DNA of 64,000 nt from Castellaniella sp. S9 (GTDB lineage Bacteria > Pseudomonadota > Gammaproteobacteria > Burkholderiales > Burkholderiaceae_B): NCBI RefSeq assembly GCF_027257175.1, contig NZ_JAPFGD010000001.1, positions 124,001-188,000 on the forward strand. Reading direction: 5' to 3'. Position 1 is the first letter of the stretch; every line of letters starts with the position of its first letter. A model generated the notes under the pieces. That model was given only the letters and a program-made list of their open reading frames with translations, had not been told where the DNA came from and ran no database searches. Below, in pieces: positions 26,156-32,160 of the stretch. Made by a program: the position numbers and the translations under genes.

Positions 26156-26217
26156 GACTTGAGAACTTTACCGCCGACCGCCCCCGCAGAAAACCATGGG
26201 GTTTATGGCGCACTTAC

Positions 26218-26799
26218 CATCGCGACGAGTTCCTCGGACAGGGTGTACGGTTCACCTTTCCCGTGGTCCACATGGCACAATGGCTGAATCGCTGGGATGC
26301 GCTCGAGGCCTTGGCGCTGGCAAACCCCTTTGCCGTGGTCGTGATGGCGCAGTTGACGGCGCTGCGGTTCCGCCGCAAGGCGGCACGGCTGGACCCCAAG
26401 GTCGAGCTGATGCGCCGCCTGGCCGGCTACGGATACGCCCGGGGCGACATCGACGCCCTGGTCAGGCTGGTCGACTGGATGATCGCACTGCCCGAGGCGC
26501 TGGAACCGGACTATATGCGGGCATTGGAAGCCCTGGAACAGGAGCATGCAATGACATACATCACCACACCCGAGCGGGTTGGATTGAGGCGGGGGCGTGC
26601 CGAGGGGCGCGTCGAAGGGCGAGTCGAGGGGCGAGTCGAGGGCCAGGCCGATCTGCTGTTGCGGCTATTGGCTCGCAAGTTCGGCGAAGTCCCCGAGGCC
26701 ATGTCTGAACGCGTCCGCACGGCGACCGCCGCGCAGCTCGAGACCTGGTCGTTAAACATCCTCGATGCCCAGACCCTGGACGACGTGTTCGGCGACTGA
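26218..26799 (+). pseudogene. Second Rpn/DUF4351 gene, 5-prime end removed by IS66
   Basis: The first codons after the IS66 end read HRDEFLGQGVRFTFPVVHMA, in the same frame and nearly the same sequence as the interior of the gene at 21117-21968. The catalytic N-terminal nuclease core is gone. A residual product could start at 26263 (MVHMAQWLNR, 178 residues) but would keep only the helical middle and the DUF4351 end. It has a 48-bp expansion encoding GRVEG-type repeats that the other copy lacks. Confidence 0.85.
26593..26640 (+). repeat. Four 12-bp tandem repeats
   Basis: Four units of the type GGGCGAGTCGAG encode a GRVEG ladder between the helical part and the DUF4351 end. Unit 1 is degenerate (GGGCGTGCCGAG) and units 3 and 4 are identical. 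Copy 1 of the gene lacks exactly these 48 bases. This is consistent with replication slippage. Confidence 0.85.
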
Positions 26800-27103
26800 A
26801 TCCTGGTGGCCTGTCCCTCGGGCAGGCCATTGAGGCCGGACCAATGGATTCGGTCGCCTCGCATCAGGTTGCGACGGCCAGCCCTCGCTCCGAGGTTGCG
26901 GCGTAGGCAAACACATCATAGCCACCGCAAGCCAACCGACCTGCGAATATCCCACCGTACTTCCCACAGGGACAATTTCATTCACCGCGCCGCGTCCCGT
27001 GGTTGTACCTTTCAGGGAACATGCCAGCGCTTGATAGTCAACGTCGGCTTGGCCCGCCGCGCAGACGCGCCGAGGGGCTCATTGAAGGCTGCATCGAGGC
27101 CGT

Positions 27104-28039
27104 CTACCCCAACGCCGTATCCAGGAACATCATCACCGCAAACCCCGCCATCAGGCCCACCGTCGCTGCCGTCTGGTGGCCGTTGCGATGGGTCTCGGGG
27201 ATGACCTCGTGCGACACGACAAAGATCATCGCCCCCGCCGCCAGGCCCAGGCTGATCGGATAGGCGATCGGGAAACCGCTGGCGATGCCCACGCCCACGA
27301 GGGCGCCCAGGGGCTCCATCAGGCCCGAGGCGATGGCGACGAGGATGGCGACCGTCGACGACAGGCCGATGGCGCGCAGCGCGATGGCAACCGCCAGGCC
27401 CTCGGGCACGTCCTGTATGGCAATGGCCGTCGTCAGCGGCAGCCCCACCGACATGTCGCCGCGCGCGAAGCTGACGCCGATGGCCATGCCCTCGGGCAGG
27501 TTGTGCAGGATGATGGCCAGCACGAACAGCCACACGCCGCTGATGCGCTGGTCGATGGGGCCGTGCGGCCCCGAGGTCTCGTGGGCGTGCGGCGTGAAGT
27601 AGTCCAGCCCCAGCATCAGCAGCACACCCAGGCCCAGGCCGGCTACGACCGTCAGCGCCGCGCCCGCCCCTGAATCCAGCAGCGCCTCGGCCGCGGCGAG
27701 GCCGGGCAGTATCAGCGAAAACGAGCTGGCCGCCAACATCATGCCGGCCGCAAACCCCAGCATGCAGTCCTGTGTGCGAACACGGATGTTGCGCAGGCCC
27801 ACTGCCAGCAGCGCACCGACCGCGGTCGCGCCGAATCCGGCCATCCCGCCCAGGGCGGCATAACCCAGAAAGACGCGATTCTGATCGGAAAAAGCCTCGA
27901 TGCCGCTGGCCAGCAGCAGCCACAGCACTGCCAGCACGGCCGCCAGCAGGCCCCAGGCAATGGGCTTGTGGGCGCGCAGTTGATCGTGCCACGCGCTGAT
28001 GAGCCCGGCTGGAACCGCGGAAGTGTCATTGGCCGCCAT
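27104..28039 (-). CDS. ZIP-family divalent metal transporter
   Basis: A 311-residue inner-membrane protein highly similar to Bordetella bronchiseptica BbZIP, whose structure is known. Eight transmembrane helices can be placed. The transport site residues are in helix 4 (IILHNLPEGMAIGVSFARGD) and helix 5 (AIQDVPEGLAVAIALRAIG), with the MEPLGALVGVGI and SHEVIPETHRNGH blocks. It should move zinc or cadmium-type ions into the cytoplasm. The start at 28039 has AGGAG five bases upstream, so the longer frame from 28111 was rejected. No Zur site was recognised upstream. Confidence 0.93.
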   Translation of the reverse strand: MAANDTSAVPAGLISAWHDQLRAHKPIAWGLLAAVLAVLWLLLASGIEAFSDQNRVFLGYAALGGMAGFGATAVGALLAVGLRNIRVRTQDCMLGFAAGMMLAASSFSLILPGLAAAEALLDSGAGAALTVVAGLGLGVLLMLGLDYFTPHAHETSGPHGPIDQRISGVWLFVLAIILHNLPEGMAIGVSFARGDMSVGLPLTTAIAIQDVPEGLAVAIALRAIGLSSTVAILVAIASGLMEPLGALVGVGIASGFPIAYPISLGLAAGAMIFVVSHEVIPETHRNGHQTAATVGLMAGFAVMMFLDTALG

Positions 28040-28193
28040 GCATTCTCCTAAAAACCGCGCATCGGAACGACTCGAATGATAAGCATCATACCGCCCCGTA
28101 CAAGCCCGCATGGATCATCGCGCCGCCCGACACCCTTCCTCGGCGTAGACCCCTCTACAGTAAGGGGTCCCTATCCAAGGGAAATGTTCGATT

Positions 28194-28209
28194 AAATGAT
28201 ATATCATTT
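28194..28209 (+). promoter_or_regulatory. Palindromic operator candidate of hicAB pair 1
   Basis: AAATGATATATCATTT is a perfect 16-bp palindrome 19 bases before hicA. It overlaps an AT-rich -10-like stretch. It is the probable binding site of the HicB antitoxin through its helix-turn-helix domain, by analogy with other hicAB loci. Confidence 0.65.
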
Positions 28210-28228
28210 TTGATCCAAATGTGGCATC

Positions 28229-28414
28229 ATGAAAGGCAAGGACATCATCAAAATGCTTGAAGCCCATGGCTGGGCTGTGCTGCGTCAGGAAGGCAGCCAC
28301 GTCCGCATGGGCAAGGGAAATGCCCGCACAACGGTCCCGCTGCATGGTGCCCGTGATGTGAAAGCCGGCACACTGGCCAATATTCAGCGACAAACCGGAG
28401 TGCGGCTGAAATGA
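28229..28414 (+). CDS. hicA: HicA-family mRNA interferase toxin 1
   Basis: A 61-residue HicA toxin, a double-stranded-RNA-binding-fold ribonuclease. The pattern MKGKDIIKMLEAHGWAVLRQ with EGSHVRMGKG is diagnostic, and the His in GSH is the expected catalytic residue. A basic end (NIQRQTGVRLK) follows. It overlaps hicB by four bases (ATGA). No good ribosome-binding site precedes the ATG, which fits the low toxin synthesis common in these loci. Confidence 0.92.
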   Translation: MKGKDIIKMLEAHGWAVLRQEGSHVRMGKGNARTTVPLHGARDVKAGTLANIQRQTGVRLK

Positions 28415-28842
28415 AGGAAACCGCCATGGAAATCCGATATCCCGCCATCCTCTCCGAGGAACCCGAGGGGGGATTTTGCGTCCAGTTTATTGACCTGGAC
28501 GAGGCATTCACCGAAGGCGATTCGCTGGAGGAAGCCTTGTTCAATGCGGTCGAGGTGCTGACGCTGACGCTCGAGAGCCGCATCTCCGAAGGCATGGCGG
28601 TACCCGAGCCCAGCCAGGACATTGAGGACGGATACTATATTTCCCCGGACGCCAAGACTCAAAGCGTATTATTGCTGCGTGCCGCTCGCGGCGACCGCAG
28701 CCTGGCTGATCTTGCGCGAGCGCTCGAAACCAGCTGGCCCCAGGCCAAGCGCCTGGAGGATCCGCGTCACTGGCCCAGTCTGAAAACCTTGGACAAGGCG
28801 GCTCGGGTGCTCGGCAAACGCCTGGTGCTCAGTATCGAATGA
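28411..28842 (+). CDS. hicB: HicB-family antitoxin 1, helix-turn-helix type
   Basis: A 143-residue antitoxin. The N-terminal HicB core (IRYPAILSEEPEGGFCVQFI, FTEGDSLEEALFNAVEVL) neutralises HicA. The C-terminal part (LLRAARGDRSLADLARALET, then SLKTLDKAARVLGKRL) is a Cro/Xre-like helix-turn-helix for operator binding. A second start at MEIRYP, five codons in, is possible. The next gene, rfbC, begins 18 bases after the stop. Confidence 0.92.
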   Translation: MKETAMEIRYPAILSEEPEGGFCVQFIDLDEAFTEGDSLEEALFNAVEVLTLTLESRISEGMAVPEPSQDIEDGYYISPDAKTQSVLLLRAARGDRSLADLARALETSWPQAKRLEDPRHWPSLKTLDKAARVLGKRLVLSIE

Positions 28843-28860
28843 CGGACCTCGACCCATACC

Positions 28861-29430
28861 TTGAACATCCTTGAAACCCCTCTGCCCGGCGTCCTGGTCA
28901 TCGAACCGCGGGTGATAGCCGACGAACGCGGCTATTTCATGGAAACCTATAGCGCCCGACGCTACCGCGACGAGGCCGGCATTGCCCTGCCCTTCGTGCA
29001 GGACAATGTGTCGCGCTCGCGGCAGGGCGTGCTGCGCGGCCTGCATGTCCAGCGCCGCCATCCGCAGGGTAAGCTGATCCAGGTACTAGAGGGCTCGGTA
29101 TTCGACGTGGCGGTGGACGTGAATCCCGATTCGCCGGATTTCGGCCGATACGCGGCGGTGGCCTTGTCCGCCGCCGATCACCGCCAACTCTGGATTCCGC
29201 CGGGCTACGCCCATGGCTTCTGTGTCACCAGCCACACGGCGACCCTGCACTACAAATGCACCGACTACTACGATCCCGCCGATGAGTGGGGCCTGGCCTG
29301 GAACTGCCCGGACCTGGCCATTCCCTGGCCGATCGATGAACCCATCCTGTCGGAGCGGGACCGCCATCATCCGGGCCTGGTGGACCTGGCCCGCCGCTTG
29401 CGCGAACAAGACTGGAAAAACAGCGGGTAG
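28861..29430 (+). CDS. rfbC: dTDP-4-dehydrorhamnose 3,5-epimerase
   Basis: A 189-residue RmlC-type cupin. Recognisable blocks are VIEPRVIADERGYFMETYSA, VQDNVSRSRQGVLRGLHVQR (active-site His and Arg), and GKLIQVLEGSVFDVAVDVNP. It converts dTDP-4-keto-6-deoxyglucose to the rhamnose precursor. It starts with TTG just after hicB and no other rhamnose gene (rfbA, B, D) is nearby, so it is an orphan in the accessory region. It may serve O-antigen or flagellin glycan synthesis with partners elsewhere. No strong ribosome-binding site is visible, so coupling to hicB translation is likely. Confidence 0.93.
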   Translation: MNILETPLPGVLVIEPRVIADERGYFMETYSARRYRDEAGIALPFVQDNVSRSRQGVLRGLHVQRRHPQGKLIQVLEGSVFDVAVDVNPDSPDFGRYAAVALSAADHRQLWIPPGYAHGFCVTSHTATLHYKCTDYYDPADEWGLAWNCPDLAIPWPIDEPILSERDRHHPGLVDLARRLREQDWKNSG

Positions 29431-29550
29431 GTAGTTTCCACGGTGACGATCCGGGTGCAGGAGGCCAGCCGGCGACCCTGGATGTCCTTCATGATGTATT
29501 CCCTGCAGGCGAACAGATTCGTCCCGACAGAGCACGCACTCCAAACAGGG

Positions 29551-29565
29551 TGTGTATAATACACA
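29551..29565 (+). promoter_or_regulatory. Palindrome with -10 box overlapping the hicA2 start
   Basis: TGTGTATAATACACA is a perfect 15-base palindrome centred on 29558. It contains TATAAT (29555-29560) and its last base is the A of the hicA2 ATG. HicB2 binding here would block transcription directly. The closeness of the -10 to the start suggests a leaderless or near-leaderless mRNA. Confidence 0.6.
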
Positions 29566-29747
29566 TGAAAAGCGCTGAATTGATCAAACAACTTGAACAG
29601 GCGGGTTGGCAGCGGTGTGGCGGCAAAGGTTCGCATCAGGTCTACCGCCATCCCTCGCAGCCGGGCCACATCAGCGTGCCACACCCCAGGAAAGACTTGG
29701 GTGTCGGCCTGGTGGCAAAGCTGCTCAGGCAAGCTGGCTTGAAGTGA
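29565..29747 (+). CDS. hicA: HicA-family mRNA interferase toxin 2
   Basis: A 60-residue HicA toxin, different from pair 1. The core is MKSAELIKQLEQAGWQRCGG with KGSHQVYRHP (catalytic His) and a VPHPRKDLGVGLVAKLLRQA end. The start at 29565 gives the standard HicA length; a GTG five codons upstream lies inside the palindrome. It is eight bases upstream of hicB2. Like other HicA proteins it should cleave mRNA independently of the ribosome. Confidence 0.92.
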   Translation: MKSAELIKQLEQAGWQRCGGKGSHQVYRHPSQPGHISVPHPRKDLGVGLVAKLLRQAGLK

Positions 29748-29755
29748 GGAACCCC

Positions 29756-30148
29756 ATGAAATATCCAATCGCCATTGAACCCGGTAGCGATACCCGGGCC
29801 TGGGGTGTGGCGGTCCCCGATCTTCCGGGCTGTTTTTCAGCGGCTGACGAAGGCATTGACCAGGCGATCGAGACCGCCAAAGAGGCGATCGCCCTCTGGA
29901 TCGAGGACGCCATCGATGCGGGCGAAACAATCCCCTGCCCGTCCAGCATCACCGACCTGCAAAAATCGAGCGATTACCAGGGATGGATCTGGGCCATCGC
30001 CGAAGTCGACCCGGCCCTGATCGATGACAGCATAGAGCGCGTCAACATCACCTTGCCGCGGCGTATTTTGGCGCGCATCGACGCCCGGGCTCGCAAGGCG
30101 GGCGAAACCCGCTCAGGATACATCGCCCGCATGGCCCTGCTGCAATAG
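29756..30148 (+). CDS. hicB: HicB-family antitoxin 2, ribbon-helix-helix type
   Basis: A 130-residue antitoxin. The HicB core is YPIAIEPGSDTRAWGVAVPD, FSAADEGIDQAIETAKEAI. The C-terminus is a ribbon-helix-helix (ERVNITLPRRILARIDARA, RSGYIARMAL), unlike the helix-turn-helix of pair 1. GAGGA precedes the ATG, a better ribosome-binding site than that of the toxin, favouring excess antitoxin. The different DNA-binding domains make cross-regulation between the two pairs unlikely. Confidence 0.92.
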   Translation: MKYPIAIEPGSDTRAWGVAVPDLPGCFSAADEGIDQAIETAKEAIALWIEDAIDAGETIPCPSSITDLQKSSDYQGWIWAIAEVDPALIDDSIERVNITLPRRILARIDARARKAGETRSGYIARMALLQ

Positions 30149-30161
30149 CAGGGCGCACGCC

Positions 30162-30572
30162 CTACAGCGCCTCGATCGCCGGATAGAACTCGCGGTTTTC
30201 ACGCAGCATGCGCGCATGCACGTCGCGCAGGATGGTATTGGCCTCGTCGCGGAATTGCTCGGGGTTGCGCGTCAGCTGAGTGGCGTTGCTCCAGCGGCGG
30301 GCAAAGTTGATGAAGGCATTGGCGATGCCCTTCATGTCGTCCTGGTAGTCCTGCGCCATCGAGGCCATGGCCGCGTTACCGCTGCGGCGCAGCGACGGAT
30401 ACAGGATGCGGTCCTCGATGGCCAGATGGGTGGTGATGACGGTGGACAGCGCCTTGAGTTCATGGGCGATGTCCACCGCATGATCGACGATGCCCTGGTG
30501 CGCAAGCTTGCGCAGCGCGGCAATGCCGCTGAGGATGTCCACGTGCTGGTGCTTGAATCGGTCGATGTCCAT
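30162..30572 (-). CDS. Hemerythrin-domain protein
   Basis: A 136-residue four-helix hemerythrin-like protein with a non-haem di-iron site. Candidate iron ligands are in FKHQHVDILSG, ITTHLAIEDRILYP (HxxxE type) and the C-terminal LRDVHARMLRENREFYPAIE. Such proteins bind oxygen or help with nitric oxide and iron-sulfur stress. The start at 30572 follows AAGG; a longer frame to 30626 was rejected because it enters the promoter. An inverted repeat resembling an NsrR box lies upstream, suggesting induction by nitric oxide. It is convergent with hicB2, leaving 13 bases. Confidence 0.85.
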   Translation of the reverse strand: MDIDRFKHQHVDILSGIAALRKLAHQGIVDHAVDIAHELKALSTVITTHLAIEDRILYPSLRRSGNAAMASMAQDYQDDMKGIANAFINFARRWSNATQLTRNPEQFRDEANTILRDVHARMLRENREFYPAIEAL

Positions 30573-30617
30573 GATGGGTTTCCCTTGGAGTGCGCGCCGG
30601 TGGCCTCCACCGGCTTT

Positions 30618-30640
30618 AAGATTCATATTATATATATCTT
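30618..30640 (-). promoter_or_regulatory. NsrR-box-like operator of the hemerythrin gene
   Basis: A 23-base inverted repeat with arms AAGAT and ATCTT (extended to TTAAGAT/ATCTTAA, 30616-30642). It agrees with the published NsrR consensus AAGATGYATTT-N-AAATRCATCTT at 18 of 22 positions by my count. It contains TATAAT on the minus strand (30632-30627), so a bound repressor would cover the -10. Nitric-oxide control of the downstream hemerythrin is inferred. Confidence 0.6.
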
Positions 30641-30684
30641 AATCGACAGGCAATATGACACGCATCCCCCGTCGGGATATTCGC

Positions 30685-31440
30685 TCAGATCAGCTTGTTG
30701 AAAACCTCGTCGTCCCCGGGGGTGTGCTGCCAGGAATGATGGGCCAGCCAGGCGCGGATCCGCGCGATCGCCTGCGAACGCAACTGTGAAATGCGTCCTT
30801 CGGTGACGCCCATCACGGCGGCGATTTCCTTTTGGTTCAGGTCCTGCTCGAACTGCAGGGACAACAGCAGCTGCTCGCGTTCGGGCAGGTCCTGGATCGC
30901 CTCGATCAGGGCCTTGCGCAATCCCTGGTGCACCAGCCAGTCCAGGGGATTGCCCCCCCGGTCATGCGCCTCGCCGTCGATGGGCAGGCCGTCCTCGCTG
31001 CCCTCGCGGTGGCGCGCCAGGTCCTCGTACATCAGGATCTGCACGCCGCGCGCCTCCTCGAGGAGGGTCTGGTATTCCGCCAGGTCCAGGCCCATTTCCT
31101 CGGCGATCTCGCCCTCGGTCGCCGGCCGCAGCAGGCGCTGGCTGAGGGCGTGGATGGCCTCCTCGATGCTGCGCGCCTTGCTGCGCACACTGCGCGGCAG
31201 CCAATCCTGGGCGCGCAGTTCGTCGAGCATGGCCCCCCGGATGCGTGTCATGGCATAGGTCTCGAACTGGGCGTCGGGCTGTTCCTGGTAACGCCGGGCG
31301 GCGTCCAGCAGGCCCATCATGCCGGCCTGCATCAGGTCGTCGAGTTCGACGCTGGCGGGCAGCTTGCCGATCAGGATCAGCGCCTGGCGCCGCACCAGCG
31401 GCGCGTATTGTCCGACCAGCAGGTCTTCGGAACGGGGCAT
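30685..31440 (-). CDS. fliA: RNA polymerase sigma-28 factor FliA
   Basis: A 251-residue flagellar sigma factor. Region 2 is ELDDLMQAGMMGLLDAARRY and ETYAMTRIRGAMLDELRAQD, with WLPRSVRSKARSIEEA. Region 4 contains LNQKEIAAVMGVTEGRISQL (promoter -35 contact). It directs transcription of late flagellar genes and is held by FlgM, also encoded here. The start at 31440 (MPRSEDLLVG) is standard; the extension to 31524 adds nothing recognisable. It faces flaG across a 216-base gap and has no obvious ribosome-binding site. Confidence 0.96.
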   Translation of the reverse strand: MPRSEDLLVGQYAPLVRRQALILIGKLPASVELDDLMQAGMMGLLDAARRYQEQPDAQFETYAMTRIRGAMLDELRAQDWLPRSVRSKARSIEEAIHALSQRLLRPATEGEIAEEMGLDLAEYQTLLEEARGVQILMYEDLARHREGSEDGLPIDGEAHDRGGNPLDWLVHQGLRKALIEAIQDLPEREQLLLSLQFEQDLNQKEIAAVMGVTEGRISQLRSQAIARIRAWLAHHSWQHTPGDDEVFNKLI

Positions 31441-31552
31441 TGTGGAATCGGTGGGCCTGTAGGGGATGGGACGCCATCCAGTATGCACGAAAAAAAACGG
31501 CCCGTTACGCCGAGAAACCGCCAAATCACCGAGGTATCCGAAATTCCCTCCC

Positions 31553-31579
31553 TAAACTTCCCGGGGCCGCGCCCGTTAT
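31553..31579 (+). promoter_or_regulatory. Sigma-28 promoter of the flaG-fliDST operon
   Basis: TAAACTTC (31553-31560), an 11-base spacer, and CCCGTTAT (31572-31579) match the local sigma-28 pattern. It lies 77 bases before flaG. Confidence 0.65.
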
Positions 31580-31656
31580 AGGGGTCGTGCGAGGGTCTGC
31601 CCAGCGCCGCCAGCGGCGGCCTGGCCCGGCGATCCCATACCGACAGAGGAGCCCCC

Positions 31657-32055
31657 ATGATTCCACCGATTGGCCACCCCCTGGCACCCATCGCGACGGG
31701 CCTGGCCCCCACGGTCGCGGAGCGGCCCGATACGCCGCCGCCAGGCGCCCGCGTGGCGGGCGCCCAGGACGCCTCCTCGGCCGGCACCTCGACCGCCGGC
31801 GGGGAAACCGGCCACGGCGACCTCGCGGCGCGCCAGTCATCGCTGGACAAGGCCCTGGAATCGGTCAATCACAGTCTCGAGGCCTGGTCCACCGGCATGC
31901 GCTTTGAAATGGACGAGGACGCGCAACGCCTGGTGGTCTCGATCATCGACAGCACGACCGGCGAGGTCTTGCGCACGGTGCCATCGGACGCGGTGCTGCG
32001 CGTGGCCAAGATGATCGTGCAATTGCAGGGGTCGGGCGTCGACACCCAGGCTTGA
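31657..32055 (+). CDS. flaG: Flagellar protein FlaG
   Basis: A 132-residue FlaG-family protein. The conserved C-terminal domain is GMRFEMDEDAQRLVVSIIDS followed by TGEVLRTVPSDAVLRVAKMI; the first 55 residues are low-complexity Pro/Ala/Gly. FlaG affects filament length in several bacteria, but its exact role is not settled. It heads the operon with fliD, fliS and fliT. Confidence 0.9.
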   Translation: MIPPIGHPLAPIATGLAPTVAERPDTPPPGARVAGAQDASSAGTSTAGGETGHGDLAARQSSLDKALESVNHSLEAWSTGMRFEMDEDAQRLVVSIIDSTTGEVLRTVPSDAVLRVAKMIVQLQGSGVDTQA

Positions 32056-32160
32056 GGCGATCATGAACGGACGCGCATTTGAATTACGTTTGATTTCCCC
32101 CGCTGACGTCCGGATTGCCCGGACGGGAACGCGGCGATAATAGCGGTACGGAGCACAATC

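Larger units (their letters stand above)
23660..26217 (+). mobile_element. IS66-family insertion sequence, inactive
   Basis: A 2558-bp element bounded by perfect 22-bp inverted repeats (23660-23681 and 26196-26217) that begin GTAAGTGCGCCATAAACC. It carries the IS66 gene order tnpA, tnpB, tnpC plus a small extra gene. tnpA has an early stop and tnpC has lost its catalytic centre, so it cannot move by itself. The flanking 8 bases differ (GTTTGATC on the left, CATCGCGA on the right), so there is no target duplication; one side has been rearranged after insertion. Its right end cuts directly into a second Rpn/DUF4351 gene. Confidence 0.92.
26218..26843 (+). repeat. Inverted repeat copy 2 (Rpn/DUF4351 gene segment)
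   Basis: A 626-bp inverted counterpart of 21073-21650. The match begins exactly at the IS66 border and ends about 44 bases after the stop codon, beyond which the sequences diverge. The 260 bases from 26844 to the ZIP gene hold no gene that I can recognise. Confidence 0.85.

Noticed and set aside
26844-27103. A tRNA fragment or attachment site to the right of the second Rpn copy
   Set aside because: I read the stretch on both strands and found no cloverleaf, CCA end or direct repeat matching the left side of the accessory region.
29367-29930. A minus-strand frame reading MKDIQGRRLASCTRIVTVET between rfbC and hicA2
   Set aside because: Part of it lies in the real intergenic gap, but the rest runs antisense through hicA2 and hicB2. 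I recognise no family and see no good start signal.
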